The position numbers were made by a program, and so were the translations under genes. From Arcicella gelida (GTDB lineage Bacteria; Bacteroidota; Bacteroidia; Cytophagales; Spirosomataceae), in the NCBI RefSeq assembly GCF_034931025.1, contig NZ_JAYGIL010000006.1, positions 154,284-218,283 of the forward strand: a DNA stretch of 64,000 nt, read 5' to 3'. The notes beneath the pieces were generated by a model. That model made no database searches. It was given only the letters and a program-made list of their open reading frames with translations, and was not told the origin of the DNA. The stretch's first letter is position 1; every line of letters starts with the position of its first letter. Shown piece by piece: positions 42,669 to 50,936 of the stretch.

Positions 42669-43445
42669 CTAACTTTCCCCTACCTTTTTCGCTCTTCCTT
42701 CCAGAAAATCGCCCAAACGCTTTTTGGCTTCTGGCGATGAAGCGGCAATTGTCGAAATCAAAGATTCCATCATCAAACCTTCCGACGCACCCGAATCAAC
42801 AATTCTTGGCAACACGTGCATCAAAGCATAATTGGTCATTTCGGCATTCAATGAAATCTTTTTTGCCAACTCAATTCCTTTTTCTAAACCTTTGTTTTCA
42901 GAAACCAAGTATTGTGAAAAACCCATCAAAATTCCTTCTTCGGCAGAAATTACTCTTCCCGTAAACATCATATCCGCCATGCGAGCTACGCCAATCAATT
43001 TTGGTAAACGCACCGACGCACCACCACCGACAAAAATACCTCTTTGCCCTTCGGGTAAAGCATAAAAAGTACTTTGTTCAGCCACTCGAATATGACAAGC
43101 AGAAGCAATTTCCAAACCTCCGCCCACGCAAGCACCATGAATTACCGCTACCACTGGCACAGTACCAAATTGAATTTTTTCTAAAGCACGATGCCACATT
43201 CTTGAATGCTGTAAACCTTCTACGATGTCTCTTTCACGCAATTCTGAAAGGTCTAAACCAGCACTAAAATGTTGTCCTTCGCCATAAAGTACTGCACATT
43301 TTACACCTTTGGGAATGGTAGAAAAAACAGTTTCTAAACCCAAAATAAGTTCGTCATTAATGGCATTTCGCTTTTTCGGGCGATTGATTTTTACTAAAAG
43401 TATTTCATCTTGCTGCTCAACAATCAGCGATTCAGGGATATTCAT
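42669..43445 (-). CDS. Enoyl-CoA hydratase/isomerase (crotonase), probably feruloyl-CoA hydratase
   Basis: A 258-residue crotonase-fold protein. The oxyanion-hole segments are HFSAGLDLSEL and GACVGGGLEIA, and the catalytic Glu is probably in YALPEGQRGIF. The genomic partner is feruloyl-CoA synthase, so hydration of feruloyl-CoA, with or without cleavage to vanillin and acetyl-CoA, is the likely role. It is not close enough to proven Ech enzymes for me to claim the lyase step. Confidence 0.82.
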   Translation of the reverse strand: MNIPESLIVEQQDEILLVKINRPKKRNAINDELILGLETVFSTIPKGVKCAVLYGEGQHFSAGLDLSELRERDIVEGLQHSRMWHRALEKIQFGTVPVVAVIHGACVGGGLEIASACHIRVAEQSTFYALPEGQRGIFVGGGASVRLPKLIGVARMADMMFTGRVISAEEGILMGFSQYLVSENKGLEKGIELAKKISLNAEMTNYALMHVLPRIVDSGASEGLMMESLISTIAASSPEAKKRLGDFLEGRAKKVGES

Positions 43446-43562
43446 GCGTTTATTTGGTGATTTAGTGAGTTGTGATTTAGTGATTTATTTAATGAATTAG
43501 TGATTGTTTGTTTGAGTTTCTAAAAATAAACAATCACTAACTCACTCATTCACTCAATCACA
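43445..43562. repeat. Word-like repeats (gtgatttagtgagttgtg and complement)
   Basis: gtgatttagtgagttgtgatttagtg is followed after about 40 bases by the complementary caatcactaactcactcattc, so the block could fold into an imperfect hairpin between the DUF3237 and crotonase genes. Cited in fragments; no ORF. Confidence 0.5.
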
Positions 43563-43563
43563 A

Positions 43564-44115
43564 TTAAAGAACTTTCCAAACCTGAATACTTACACTATCA
43601 GGATTTCGGATGCCTTTACAGATAAAAATGGCGTTGTTCATCCATTCGTATTTGCCAGCAGGAGCACCGAATTTTGGTACTGCTCTGAAATAATAATCGT
43701 TTGGAGAAACACTTTCGCCTTTGGCAATTTTTGCAGCAATTTCAGGGGTGGCTACTCGTAAGCCTGTGTTTTTGATATAAATCGTTACGCCATCTTCCGT
43801 TTGGATTTGGTAATGTGCTTCCAATTCGGCAACGCCATCTTTTCTTACAATTTGCCAGTCGGCACCGCCGTCTAAAATTTTACCTTTTATCATCGGTCCT
43901 TCAAAAGTTCCGCCAGTTATCGGGATAATTCTGCGTAAACCATGAGGCGTTTCGCCAACTACAATGGCTGGTTTCAGCAATACTTTTAGTTCGCAAACAA
44001 AAGCTAAACCTGGTGCTTCGGGCTGATTGCCTTGAGCAAAAGCATTAAGATTCAAAAAAGTTATTAGAAGCAGTAAAAAGACAGCTTTGTACATCTTGTT
44101 GAAATGGGTATTCAT
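43564..44115 (-). CDS. DUF3237 protein, secreted
   Basis: A 183-residue protein with a signal peptide (to about residue 28, NAFAQG). The rest is DUF3237: PGLAFVCELKVLL, GGTFEGPMIKGKILDGGADW, and YYFRAVPKF. Members of the family often occur in aromatic-degradation clusters but have no proven reaction. It is the first gene of the minus-strand cluster, divergent from the LysR gene, so it is probably directly regulated. Confidence 0.85.
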   Translation of the reverse strand: MNTHFNKMYKAVFLLLLITFLNLNAFAQGNQPEAPGLAFVCELKVLLKPAIVVGETPHGLRRIIPITGGTFEGPMIKGKILDGGADWQIVRKDGVAELEAHYQIQTEDGVTIYIKNTGLRVATPEIAAKIAKGESVSPNDYYFRAVPKFGAPAGKYEWMNNAIFICKGIRNPDSVSIQVWKVL

Positions 44116-44166
44116 AGTTTTTTAGGGAATTATCAATCAAAAATCTAAAATATACTTCGTTTAGTC

Positions 44167-44187
44167 CAATATTTATTTTTAATATTG
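44167..44187. promoter_or_regulatory. LysR-type box between DUF3237 and lysR
   Basis: Inverted repeat caatatt-tattttt-aatattg (7-bp arms, 7-base spacer) contains the T-N11-A pattern of LysR sites. It sits in the 94-base divergent gap, 22 bases before the LysR start. Confidence 0.6.
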
Positions 44188-44209
44188 TCATAAGAAAAAC
44201 TTATTGGAA

Positions 44210-45118
44210 ATGGAATTACGACAATTAAAGTACTTTGTAGCCGTAGCAGAAGAGTTACATTTTGGTAGAGCAGCCGAAAAATTGCACGTTTCGCAGCCTG
44301 CTTTGAGCCAACAAATACAATTATTAGAAGACGAAATTGGCGTAGAATTATTCATAAAAGTACAGCGAACGCAGTTTAGAAGAGTAGCTCTGACAGAAGC
44401 AGGCAATGCTTTTCTGAACGAAGCAAAACATATTTTGGACATTAGCAACAAGGCTATAGAAACCGCTCGAAGAGTAGGCAAACAACAAAAAGAAATTACT
44501 TTGGGCATTTACAGAATGATGATTCGTACTCGTGTGGTAGAAATTATGAAAGTTTTTGCCATCAATTTTCCCGAAATAGAAGTAAAATTGGTAGAACTTC
44601 CCACTTTTTTGGCGGTGCAAGATGCTTTGAACAATGAAAGTATAGATTTGGGCATTACACTTTTGCCTTTGAAGCACAACAATTTAATAGAAACGCCTTT
44701 TAAAACAGGCTATTTAAAAGTAATGCTTTCAGAAAATCATCCATTGGCACAAGCCGAAAACCTTCGTTTGGCACAGTTGAAAAATGAAAAATGGATTGAA
44801 ATCAATAAATCTTTGCACACGGTTTTTGAAGATATTGAGCAAATGTGTCGAAAAGCTGGTTTTAGTCGAGAGTCGTTTATTGTACAAGAAGTATCGTCGA
44901 TTGAGTTATTAGGTGGTTTGGTAAGTTTGGGCGTAGGCATCGCTTTTGTGCCTTCTTTTTATGATGCTTCCAGAGTACAAGGCGTAGTTTGTAAAGCTTT
45001 GGTCAATGCCGATGGCTCGCCATTTTTAGAAGTAGCCATAGCCCAAGCGATGTGCTACAAAGCAAGTAAAGTTTCTACAATATTTCAGGATTTAAGTGCT
45101 TTGGTGAAGGATTTATAA
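44210..45118 (+). CDS. LysR-family regulator of the aromatic cluster
   Basis: A 302-residue protein. The N-terminal winged helix reads MELRQLKYFVAVAEELHFGRAAEKLHVSQ in family form (quoted here as MELRQLKYFVAVAEEL and HFGRAAEKLHVSQPALS), and an effector-binding domain follows from about 90. It resembles BenM/CatM-type regulators of aromatic catabolism. I chose the ATG at 44210; a TTG two codons earlier is possible. It is divergent from the catabolic operon with a LysR box between. The inducer is probably a cluster intermediate. Confidence 0.9.
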   Translation: MELRQLKYFVAVAEELHFGRAAEKLHVSQPALSQQIQLLEDEIGVELFIKVQRTQFRRVALTEAGNAFLNEAKHILDISNKAIETARRVGKQQKEITLGIYRMMIRTRVVEIMKVFAINFPEIEVKLVELPTFLAVQDALNNESIDLGITLLPLKHNNLIETPFKTGYLKVMLSENHPLAQAENLRLAQLKNEKWIEINKSLHTVFEDIEQMCRKAGFSRESFIVQEVSSIELLGGLVSLGVGIAFVPSFYDASRVQGVVCKALVNADGSPFLEVAIAQAMCYKASKVSTIFQDLSALVKDL

Positions 45119-45372
45119 ATTCTGAAATTAAACTCTACTCTTATTTCTTTAATTCACAATCCTAAAACCACAAAGAATAATTTCTTAATCTCAGCTTTTT
45201 ATCGTGTCAATTCAGTGCATTGTCGTAATTTTGTATGTGTTTTTTATACAAAACAGTTGATTCTTCAATTTTAATAAAGAAAATTCATTAAAAGCTTGTC
45301 AATCAACAACAACAAGATGGCAGAATAATTTCCGATTGTTCATGTCTATATCCAGCAATAATAATTACAATA

Positions 45373-46989
45373 ATGCTAAACGTATCAAATGTATCACTTC
45401 GTTTTGGTAAACGAGTACTTTTTGAAGAAGTAAATATCAAATTTGTAGAAGGCAACTGCTATGGTCTCATCGGAGCCAATGGTGCTGGGAAATCTACTTT
45501 TTTAAAGATTCTATCTGGAGAAATCGAATCTCAAACGGGTTCAGTAACGATGAATCCTGGAGAACGTATGTCAATGTTAAAACAGAACCATTTTGAGTAT
45601 GAAGATGTACCTGTTTTACAAGCCGTTATCATGGGAAATAAGCGTCTTTATGATATTATGGTTGAAAAAGATGCCATTTATTTGAAAGAAGATTTTACAG
45701 AAGAAGATGGAAACCGTGCGGCTGACCTTGAAGCAGAATTTGCTGAAATGAATGGTTGGGAAGCAGAATCGGAAGCAGGACAGCTTCTAAGTGGTTTGGG
45801 CATTAAAGAAGATTTGCATTATACTTTATTAAAAGACGTTTCTGGTTCTGAAAAAGTAAAAGTGCTTTTGGCGCAAGCTTTGTTTGGTTCGCCAGATATT
45901 TTGTTATTAGATGAACCTACCAACAACTTAGACATTGAGTCTATCCTTTGGTTAGAAAACTTCTTGACAAATTTCAAAAATACAGTAATTGTTGTTTCTC
46001 ACGACCGTCACTTCCTTGACAACGTTTGTACACATATTGCAGATTTAGATTTTGGGAAAATTCAATTATACGGAGGTACTTATACTTTCTGGTACGAATC
46101 ATCTCAATTAGCTGCTCGTCAACGTGCTGACCAAAACAAGAAAACTGACGAAAAACGTAAAGAATTAGAAGAATTTATCCGTCGTTTCTCTGCCAACGTA
46201 GCGAAGTCAAAACAAGCTACTTCTCGTCAGAAAATGTTGGATAAATTACAAGTTGAAGATATTAAGCCATCGTCAAGACGCTATCCGTTTATCAACTTCA
46301 AGCCAGAACGTGAAGCTGGCGACCAATTATTATCAGTTGAAGGTTTATCAGTGAAAAACCCTGAAGGCGGTTACTTATTCAAAGACGTATCATTTACTTT
46401 AACAAAAGGGGATAAATTAGCAGTACTTTCTCGTGATTCTTTAGCTATAAGTGCTTTATTTGATGTTTTAATGGGCGAACGTACTGCTGACGAAGGAACA
46501 TATAAATGGGGAGTAACCACAACCCAATCTTATTTACCTAACGACAATGCGAAGTATTTTGAAGATAGCTCTTTGAATTTAGTAGATTGGTTACGTCAAT
46601 ATTCTACAGAAAAAGATGAATCATTTATTCGTGGATTCTTAGGAAGAATGTTATTCTCTGGCGACGAAGCTTTGAAAAAATGTACCGTAATTTCTGGAGG
46701 AGAAAAGCAACGTTGTATGTTCTCAAGAATGATGCTTTCGGGTGCTAATGTTGCCATTTTTGATGAACCAACCAACCACTTAGACTTAGAGTCGATTACT
46801 GCTTTGAACAACGGGATGGTTGATTTTACAGGAACTATTTTATTTACTTGTCATGACCACCAACTTACACAAACAGTAGCCAACCGTATCCTTGAACTTG
46901 GACCCAAAGGCTATTTAGACAAGTTGATGAACTTTGATGATTATATCACTGATGCTAAAGTAAAAGAGCAGAAGGAGAAGATTTATTAA
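45373..46989 (+). CDS. ABC-F protein, YbiT-like, with asymmetric ATP sites
   Basis: A 538-residue protein with two nucleotide-binding domains and no membrane part. ABC-F proteins bind ribosomes and affect translation. NBD1 has an intact Walker A GANGAGKST at 34-42 and Walker B LLLDEPTNNLD, but a degenerate signature (VSGSEK). NBD2 lacks a Walker A (AVLSRDSLAIS where GxxGxGKS is expected) but has an intact signature ISGGEK and Walker B IFDEPTNHLD. So only one composite ATP site looks complete. The domain order and length fit YbiT-type proteins. Confidence 0.92.
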   Translation: MLNVSNVSLRFGKRVLFEEVNIKFVEGNCYGLIGANGAGKSTFLKILSGEIESQTGSVTMNPGERMSMLKQNHFEYEDVPVLQAVIMGNKRLYDIMVEKDAIYLKEDFTEEDGNRAADLEAEFAEMNGWEAESEAGQLLSGLGIKEDLHYTLLKDVSGSEKVKVLLAQALFGSPDILLLDEPTNNLDIESILWLENFLTNFKNTVIVVSHDRHFLDNVCTHIADLDFGKIQLYGGTYTFWYESSQLAARQRADQNKKTDEKRKELEEFIRRFSANVAKSKQATSRQKMLDKLQVEDIKPSSRRYPFINFKPEREAGDQLLSVEGLSVKNPEGGYLFKDVSFTLTKGDKLAVLSRDSLAISALFDVLMGERTADEGTYKWGVTTTQSYLPNDNAKYFEDSSLNLVDWLRQYSTEKDESFIRGFLGRMLFSGDEALKKCTVISGGEKQRCMFSRMMLSGANVAIFDEPTNHLDLESITALNNGMVDFTGTILFTCHDHQLTQTVANRILELGPKGYLDKLMNFDDYITDAKVKEQKEKIY

Positions 46990-46992
46990 TTG

Positions 46993-47034
46993 ATGTCGGA
47001 TTTCGGTTATCGGATTTCGGCAATTACAAATCAG
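46993..47034. repeat. tcggatttcgg word repeats at the edge of the tRNA fragment
   Basis: Two variants of gtcggatttcgg directly precede the truncated tRNA-Arg copy. They occupy the place where the 5' half of that tRNA would be. Confidence 0.45.
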
Positions 47035-47038
47035 TAGA

Positions 47039-47066
47039 TTTGGGGTTCGAATCCCTACGAGACCAC
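47039..47066 (+). pseudogene. tRNA-Arg 3' fragment
   Basis: These 28 bases are identical to the 3' end of the intact tRNA-Arg (47345-47372): T arm, acceptor 3' strand and the next bases. The 5' half is absent. It is followed by its own terminator at 47091-47128, so it looks like a former tandem tRNA-Arg gene truncated by the repeat-rich DNA. Confidence 0.8.
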
Positions 47067-47090
47067 AACAAAATTACTTTTGTAAGATGT

Positions 47091-47128
47091 AAAATACCTC
47101 ACTCACTTCGGTTCGTGAGGTATTTTTT
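47091..47128 (+). terminator. Terminator after the tRNA-Arg fragment
   Basis: Perfect 12-bp arms aaaatacctcac and gtgaggtatttt with a 12-base loop and T tail. Confidence 0.8.
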
Positions 47129-47298
47129 ATTCGCTTGTAAACTCGTACTAAATCAGTAAATATTTTTTTTATTTTTAAATTATTCAAAATCAGAAGTTTA
47201 CAAAAAAGTTTTATTTTTTCTACTTTTTTGTTTTGGATTAGAAAAATAACCTACTACCTTTGCAGTCCCAAACAACGGGAAAAAGATAAAACAATACG

Positions 47299-47371
47299 GT
47301 TTCGTAGCTCAATTGGATAGAGCACCTGACTACGGATCAGGAGGTTTGGGGTTCGAATCCCTACGAGACCA
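47299..47371 (+). tRNA. tRNA-Arg (anticodon ACG)
   Basis: Full cloverleaf: acceptor ggtttcg/cgagacc, D arm gctcaattggatagagc, anticodon stem cctga/tcagg with loop ctacgga (ACG, read as ICG), T arm ggggttcgaatcccc-type ending in a 3' acceptor, discriminator A. CCA is not encoded. The 3' end is repeated at 50,659, marking an integration site. Confidence 0.96.
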
Positions 47372-47412
47372 CTTCCAAAAGCCTTTTTGCTATTCGCAAA
47401 AAGGCTTTTTTT
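47358..47412. repeat. Left direct repeat (tRNA-Arg 3' end plus terminator) bounding the ABC-3C island
   Basis: The tRNA 3' acceptor segment tccctacgagaccact and the terminator hairpin (aaaagcctttttgc / loop tattc / gcaaaaaggctttt) recur at 50659-50713. Differences are three point changes and the five-base loop, which is reverse-complemented in the other copy. The hairpin also ends the tRNA transcript. Confidence 0.8.
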
Positions 47413-47755
47413 GTACATTCTCATTTCAATACATTCTACCTGAAAACACAAAAAAGCTTGAGTAAAATGTTTCTCCATAGGGCTTAACTCGAAGTTTAAG
47501 AAAATCAATCCCAATAAACTAATATTGGAGTATCTCAAAGAGATTCTTTACTCTCATCTTTTTAATCAATTTCAATTTTATTAAAAACACGTATTTATAC
47601 GTATTGTGAAGCTACACCTAAATCACTATATTTGATTTCACATCAGACAATTGAATGTTAGAGTAATATTAAAGTAACTTTGATTTGATGATAAAAGTAT
47701 AAATAAGTATTTAATTTGAATTAATAGATTTTGCATTTTATAAATTAACTATTCT

Positions 47756-47950
47756 ATGGACGCCCCATCAATCATTTCCTTGACTGCTGATATCTGCACG
47801 ATATTAGCCTTCATTATTGCCCTATTAGCTATAGCTACAAATACTATTTCGATTAATGTTAGAGTAAACTCCTCAAGCTTTAGTGATAGCAGTAAAACAA
47901 TTTTTCAAAAGATGTGGGGAGGAAAGAAGAATAAACAATCGTCAAAATAA
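47756..47950 (+). CDS. Small membrane protein of the ABC-3C operon (putative effector)
   Basis: A 64-residue protein with one membrane helix at about 12-34 (TADICTILAFIIALLAIA) and a polar, lysine-rich C-terminus. It is the first gene of the island operon, 19 bases before the CTD-type gene. In ABC-3C systems the effector is often an N-terminal domain fused to the CTD component; here a separate small membrane protein may play that role. Inference from position. Confidence 0.6.
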   Translation: MDAPSIISLTADICTILAFIIALLAIATNTISINVRVNSSSFSDSSKTIFQKMWGGKKNKQSSK

Positions 47951-47969
47951 CCATCTACACTTCTAACTC

Positions 47970-48602
47970 ATGGCAAAAAAAACAAACCAAATTGCTAGTC
48001 AATTTTCTCTATTTGGAAGAAATAATACTCAAAACTCTATCAATGTTATTATTCCGAGCGATTTTTCAGGTTCAAGAGAAGATATAGAAAAACTACTTGG
48101 ATATACTACCAATCCTACTGATTTACAACTTGTGGTTTTGTCACTTTACAATAATATGAAGGATAATACTTCGACAAAGTATGTATCAAGACCACTTCCA
48201 GCTTTTATTGCTGACAAGATTATTCATAATGATGTAAATGAATATCGATTTGTAATCGAATCGAAATTTGCAGAGGGTAATTTTTGGATTAAAGAGGCAT
48301 ATAGTGCATTGGAGACCGATAGACCAGGAAATAAATCTTCACTTCAAAGCTATATAAATTTCGAATATCTTAAGATAAAAGGAAAAATTTGTTCGAACTT
48401 TGCAGATGATGAGGTACTTCAATTAGAGGAAATCCGGAAAAATTCAGATATAATAATAACTCAAATGATTGATTTATTGTTGAAGAAAGTAAATTGTACC
48501 GCTTTGGATATTTCGTATGAATCAGCTTTAAATTCTGTTACTCTTGTAGTTATCGACGCAATTGTAGATTGTAAAGTACTGGAAAACATAAATAAACTAT
48601 AA
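47970..48602 (+). CDS. ABC-three-component system protein, CTD-like component
   Basis: A 210-residue helical protein. The segment NPTDLQLVVLSLYNNM and the overall length fit the C-terminal-domain component of ABC-3C conflict systems described by comparative genomics. There is no evident catalytic domain at the N-terminus, only about 25 polar residues, so the effector is either missing or supplied by the membrane protein upstream. It lies 11 bases before the middle component. Confidence 0.6.
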   Translation: MAKKTNQIASQFSLFGRNNTQNSINVIIPSDFSGSREDIEKLLGYTTNPTDLQLVVLSLYNNMKDNTSTKYVSRPLPAFIADKIIHNDVNEYRFVIESKFAEGNFWIKEAYSALETDRPGNKSSLQSYINFEYLKIKGKICSNFADDEVLQLEEIRKNSDIIITQMIDLLLKKVNCTALDISYESALNSVTLVVIDAIVDCKVLENINKL

Positions 48603-48613
48603 TATTAACTGTT

Positions 48614-48856
48614 ATGATTATTCCTACGGATACCCCACCAGAAAGGAGTATGTATGTAATTGGGGCTTCAGTGGTAGGTATATTGAAAAAGGAGAAGGCA
48701 AAAACGATAGACCCAGACATACTTTACAAAAAATTTATCAAAAACAATCCTCATGTGAAAATAACTTATAACTATTTTCTGTATGCACTGGATTGGTTAT
48801 TCATTTTAGGGTTAGTAGAACTCACACCACAAGCCATGATAAAAAGATGTTTTTAA
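48614..48856 (+). CDS. ABC-three-component middle component (MC6-like)
   Basis: An 80-residue winged-helix-type protein. The PPERSMYVIGASVVGIL head and YNYFLYALDWLFILGLVEL tail with final KRCF match what I recall of middle component 6, a small adaptor found only with DUF2326 ATPases. Its 3' end overlaps the ATPase start by ten bases. Confidence 0.75.
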   Translation: MIIPTDTPPERSMYVIGASVVGILKKEKAKTIDPDILYKKFIKNNPHVKITYNYFLYALDWLFILGLVELTPQAMIKRCF

Positions 48857-50586
48857 TAAAATTCACTGCCTACTCAAACAGACGCTCAAGAGTTATAAGG
48901 GAAATAGAATTTAAACAAATGGGACTTAGTCTAATTGTTGATAATACTCCCTTGAGCATTTATGAAGGAAATTTGGATGAAAAAGGTAATCCAAAAACTG
49001 GAAATAATGTAGGGAAAACTACATTCCTACGTTGTATAGACTTTTGCTTAGGTTCAGACGGTAAAGATATCTATACTGGAGGTAGAAAACGTGATCTTAA
49101 CCAAGGTAAATTGGTACATTCTTTCTTGATGGAACAGGAAGTAATCTTTGAACTTATAGTTGGAACCGTTGATGGAGAATCTATAACTATTCGTCGATCA
49201 TTAATTCCTGGACTTGATTTATTTATAGATGGTAAACAATATTCAAAACTTGACTCATTTAAAGAGGGACTAAATGAGTTATTTTTTGGGATAAAACCAA
49301 AGGATAAGGTGTCATCTTTTAGAAATATGATTAAGAAATTCATCAGAATTGATACAAAGTCACAGAGTGATGAATTTGATGTCATAGTGAGTGGTTTATC
49401 GTATAACATTGAGGCAATTTTCCTTCACCTTTTCGGGTTTCCCGATATCGAGCTTTTAAGCAAAAGGGTGAATCTAAAAATCGAACTTAAAAGTGTATCT
49501 GATAAATTAAGCGTGTTTAAAAAACAGTTTAAAGTTGCTTCTTTAAAAGCTTCTACTATCCAAATTGAGAAAGATATAGAAGAAGCAGAACTCGAAGTTA
49601 AAAATTTCAATTTACCTAAATCTTACGATGAGCTTCATGTTAAATACAAAGAATTAAAAGATATAACCACAAATCTTTCTTCAAAAATCGGAGCCCTCAA
49701 TACTAAATTGATGCTCTCAGAGAATACATTGGCTGATTTAAAAAATAGCGAATCTAAAATTGACCCTAATGCTGTTAAAATGCTTTACGAAGAGGCATCA
49801 GTAATAATACCCAATATTCAAAAAACATTTGAAGAAGTGCTTGATTTTCACAACAGTATGGTTAAAAGTAAAATTCAGTTTGTGGAAAACCATATCAGTC
49901 GTATAAAATTTGACAGAGGTAACTTACAAAAAGAACTCAATGAATTCCTCAAAGAACAAAACAAAATATTAAAACTAATAGATGAGAAAGGAGGCTTTAA
50001 TGACCTTCTGATTATTAGAGAAAAACTAAATAAGCTCTTCAATGAGTTGGGTGACACAAAGGGAAAAATTGAGGTTGTTGAGAGCTTGATGGCAAAAGAA
50101 AGTGAACTAAAGTTAGAACTTGAAGCACTTCAAAATTCGTGTTCAGAATATCTTGAAAAATTAAATTCTAACATTCAGAAATATTTTAATAAGTACTTTT
50201 CCGACTATACTAAACGTCTTTATGATACTAATACCTTTGTTTATTATGATGACCAAACTAATAAATTTGGAATAGATTTCAGAGGTGAAAGTCCAAGTGA
50301 TGGTTTCCAAAAAGCAAGAATAATCGCTTTTGATTTATCGTTTATTGGTTACTACAATGAGCTTGAATTAGGATATCCTAGATTCAGCATACAAGATAAA
50401 GTTGAATTAATCCATATTAATCAACTTAAGACAATTTTCCAGATTTGTGAAGGTATAAATGGTCAATTGATTATCCCAGTCCTAAGAGAGGTAATATCTA
50501 AGCTTGGGGATGAATTTATTGATAAGCACAAAATATTAGATCTAAGTCAAGAGAGTAAATTCTTTGATATTGAAAGCACAGTATAG
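48847..50586 (+). CDS. ABC-3C ATPase (DUF2326, SMC-like)
   Basis: A 579-residue protein from the ATG at 48847 (MFLIKFTAYSNRR); the frame opens 18 codons earlier but that part overlaps the middle component heavily. Walker A GNNVGKTT is at 52-59. A long coiled coil covers about 215-450. The C-terminal DUF2326 part has FDLSFIGYYNELELGYPRF with IQD in place of the usual HD, then VELIHINQLKTIFQ. DUF2326 ATPases are the core of ABC-3C systems and are predicted to sense invading nucleic acid and license the effector. Confidence 0.85.
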   Translation: MFLIKFTAYSNRRSRVIREIEFKQMGLSLIVDNTPLSIYEGNLDEKGNPKTGNNVGKTTFLRCIDFCLGSDGKDIYTGGRKRDLNQGKLVHSFLMEQEVIFELIVGTVDGESITIRRSLIPGLDLFIDGKQYSKLDSFKEGLNELFFGIKPKDKVSSFRNMIKKFIRIDTKSQSDEFDVIVSGLSYNIEAIFLHLFGFPDIELLSKRVNLKIELKSVSDKLSVFKKQFKVASLKASTIQIEKDIEEAELEVKNFNLPKSYDELHVKYKELKDITTNLSSKIGALNTKLMLSENTLADLKNSESKIDPNAVKMLYEEASVIIPNIQKTFEEVLDFHNSMVKSKIQFVENHISRIKFDRGNLQKELNEFLKEQNKILKLIDEKGGFNDLLIIREKLNKLFNELGDTKGKIEVVESLMAKESELKLELEALQNSCSEYLEKLNSNIQKYFNKYFSDYTKRLYDTNTFVYYDDQTNKFGIDFRGESPSDGFQKARIIAFDLSFIGYYNELELGYPRFSIQDKVELIHINQLKTIFQICEGINGQLIIPVLREVISKLGDEFIDKHKILDLSQESKFFDIESTV

Positions 50587-50658
50587 TCTATTACAACAAA
50601 AGGCTCTTATTTCTATTTAATTTACCCTAAAAGAAGAAATTGCATATATTTTTTGGTT

Positions 50659-50713
50659 TCCCTATAAGACCACTCCCAAAAGCCTTTTTGCGAATAGCAA
50701 AAAGGCTTTTTTA
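50659..50713. repeat. Right direct repeat of tRNA-Arg 3' end plus terminator
   Basis: tccctataagaccact followed by the same 14-bp hairpin arms as at 47377-47409, but with loop gaata, the reverse complement of the left loop tattc. It marks the right end of the island; the hairpin (50678-50712) also acts as terminator for the ABC-3C operon. Confidence 0.8.
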
Positions 50714-50936
50714 TTTTCTTCAAGTCTCTACAAAACATCTATTCCCTTCTATCTCAAAATAAATCCAACGATAATAGTAACCAATTCTGCCTTCGTGGAG
50801 ATTCTCAGTAAGTTATTCACAAATCTAAATCTGGATTTTTTCTATGTAGATAATACACATATAGTATTCCAATCTATTTAGGCTTAGAAGTCCTTACTTC
50901 CCCAAAAAAGATTCCAAAATTAAAATCAATATCTAT

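Noticed and set aside
47254..47538. 94-residue minus-strand ORF over tRNA-Arg
   Set aside because: It is the antisense of the tRNA gene and its terminator; such ORFs are a common artefact.
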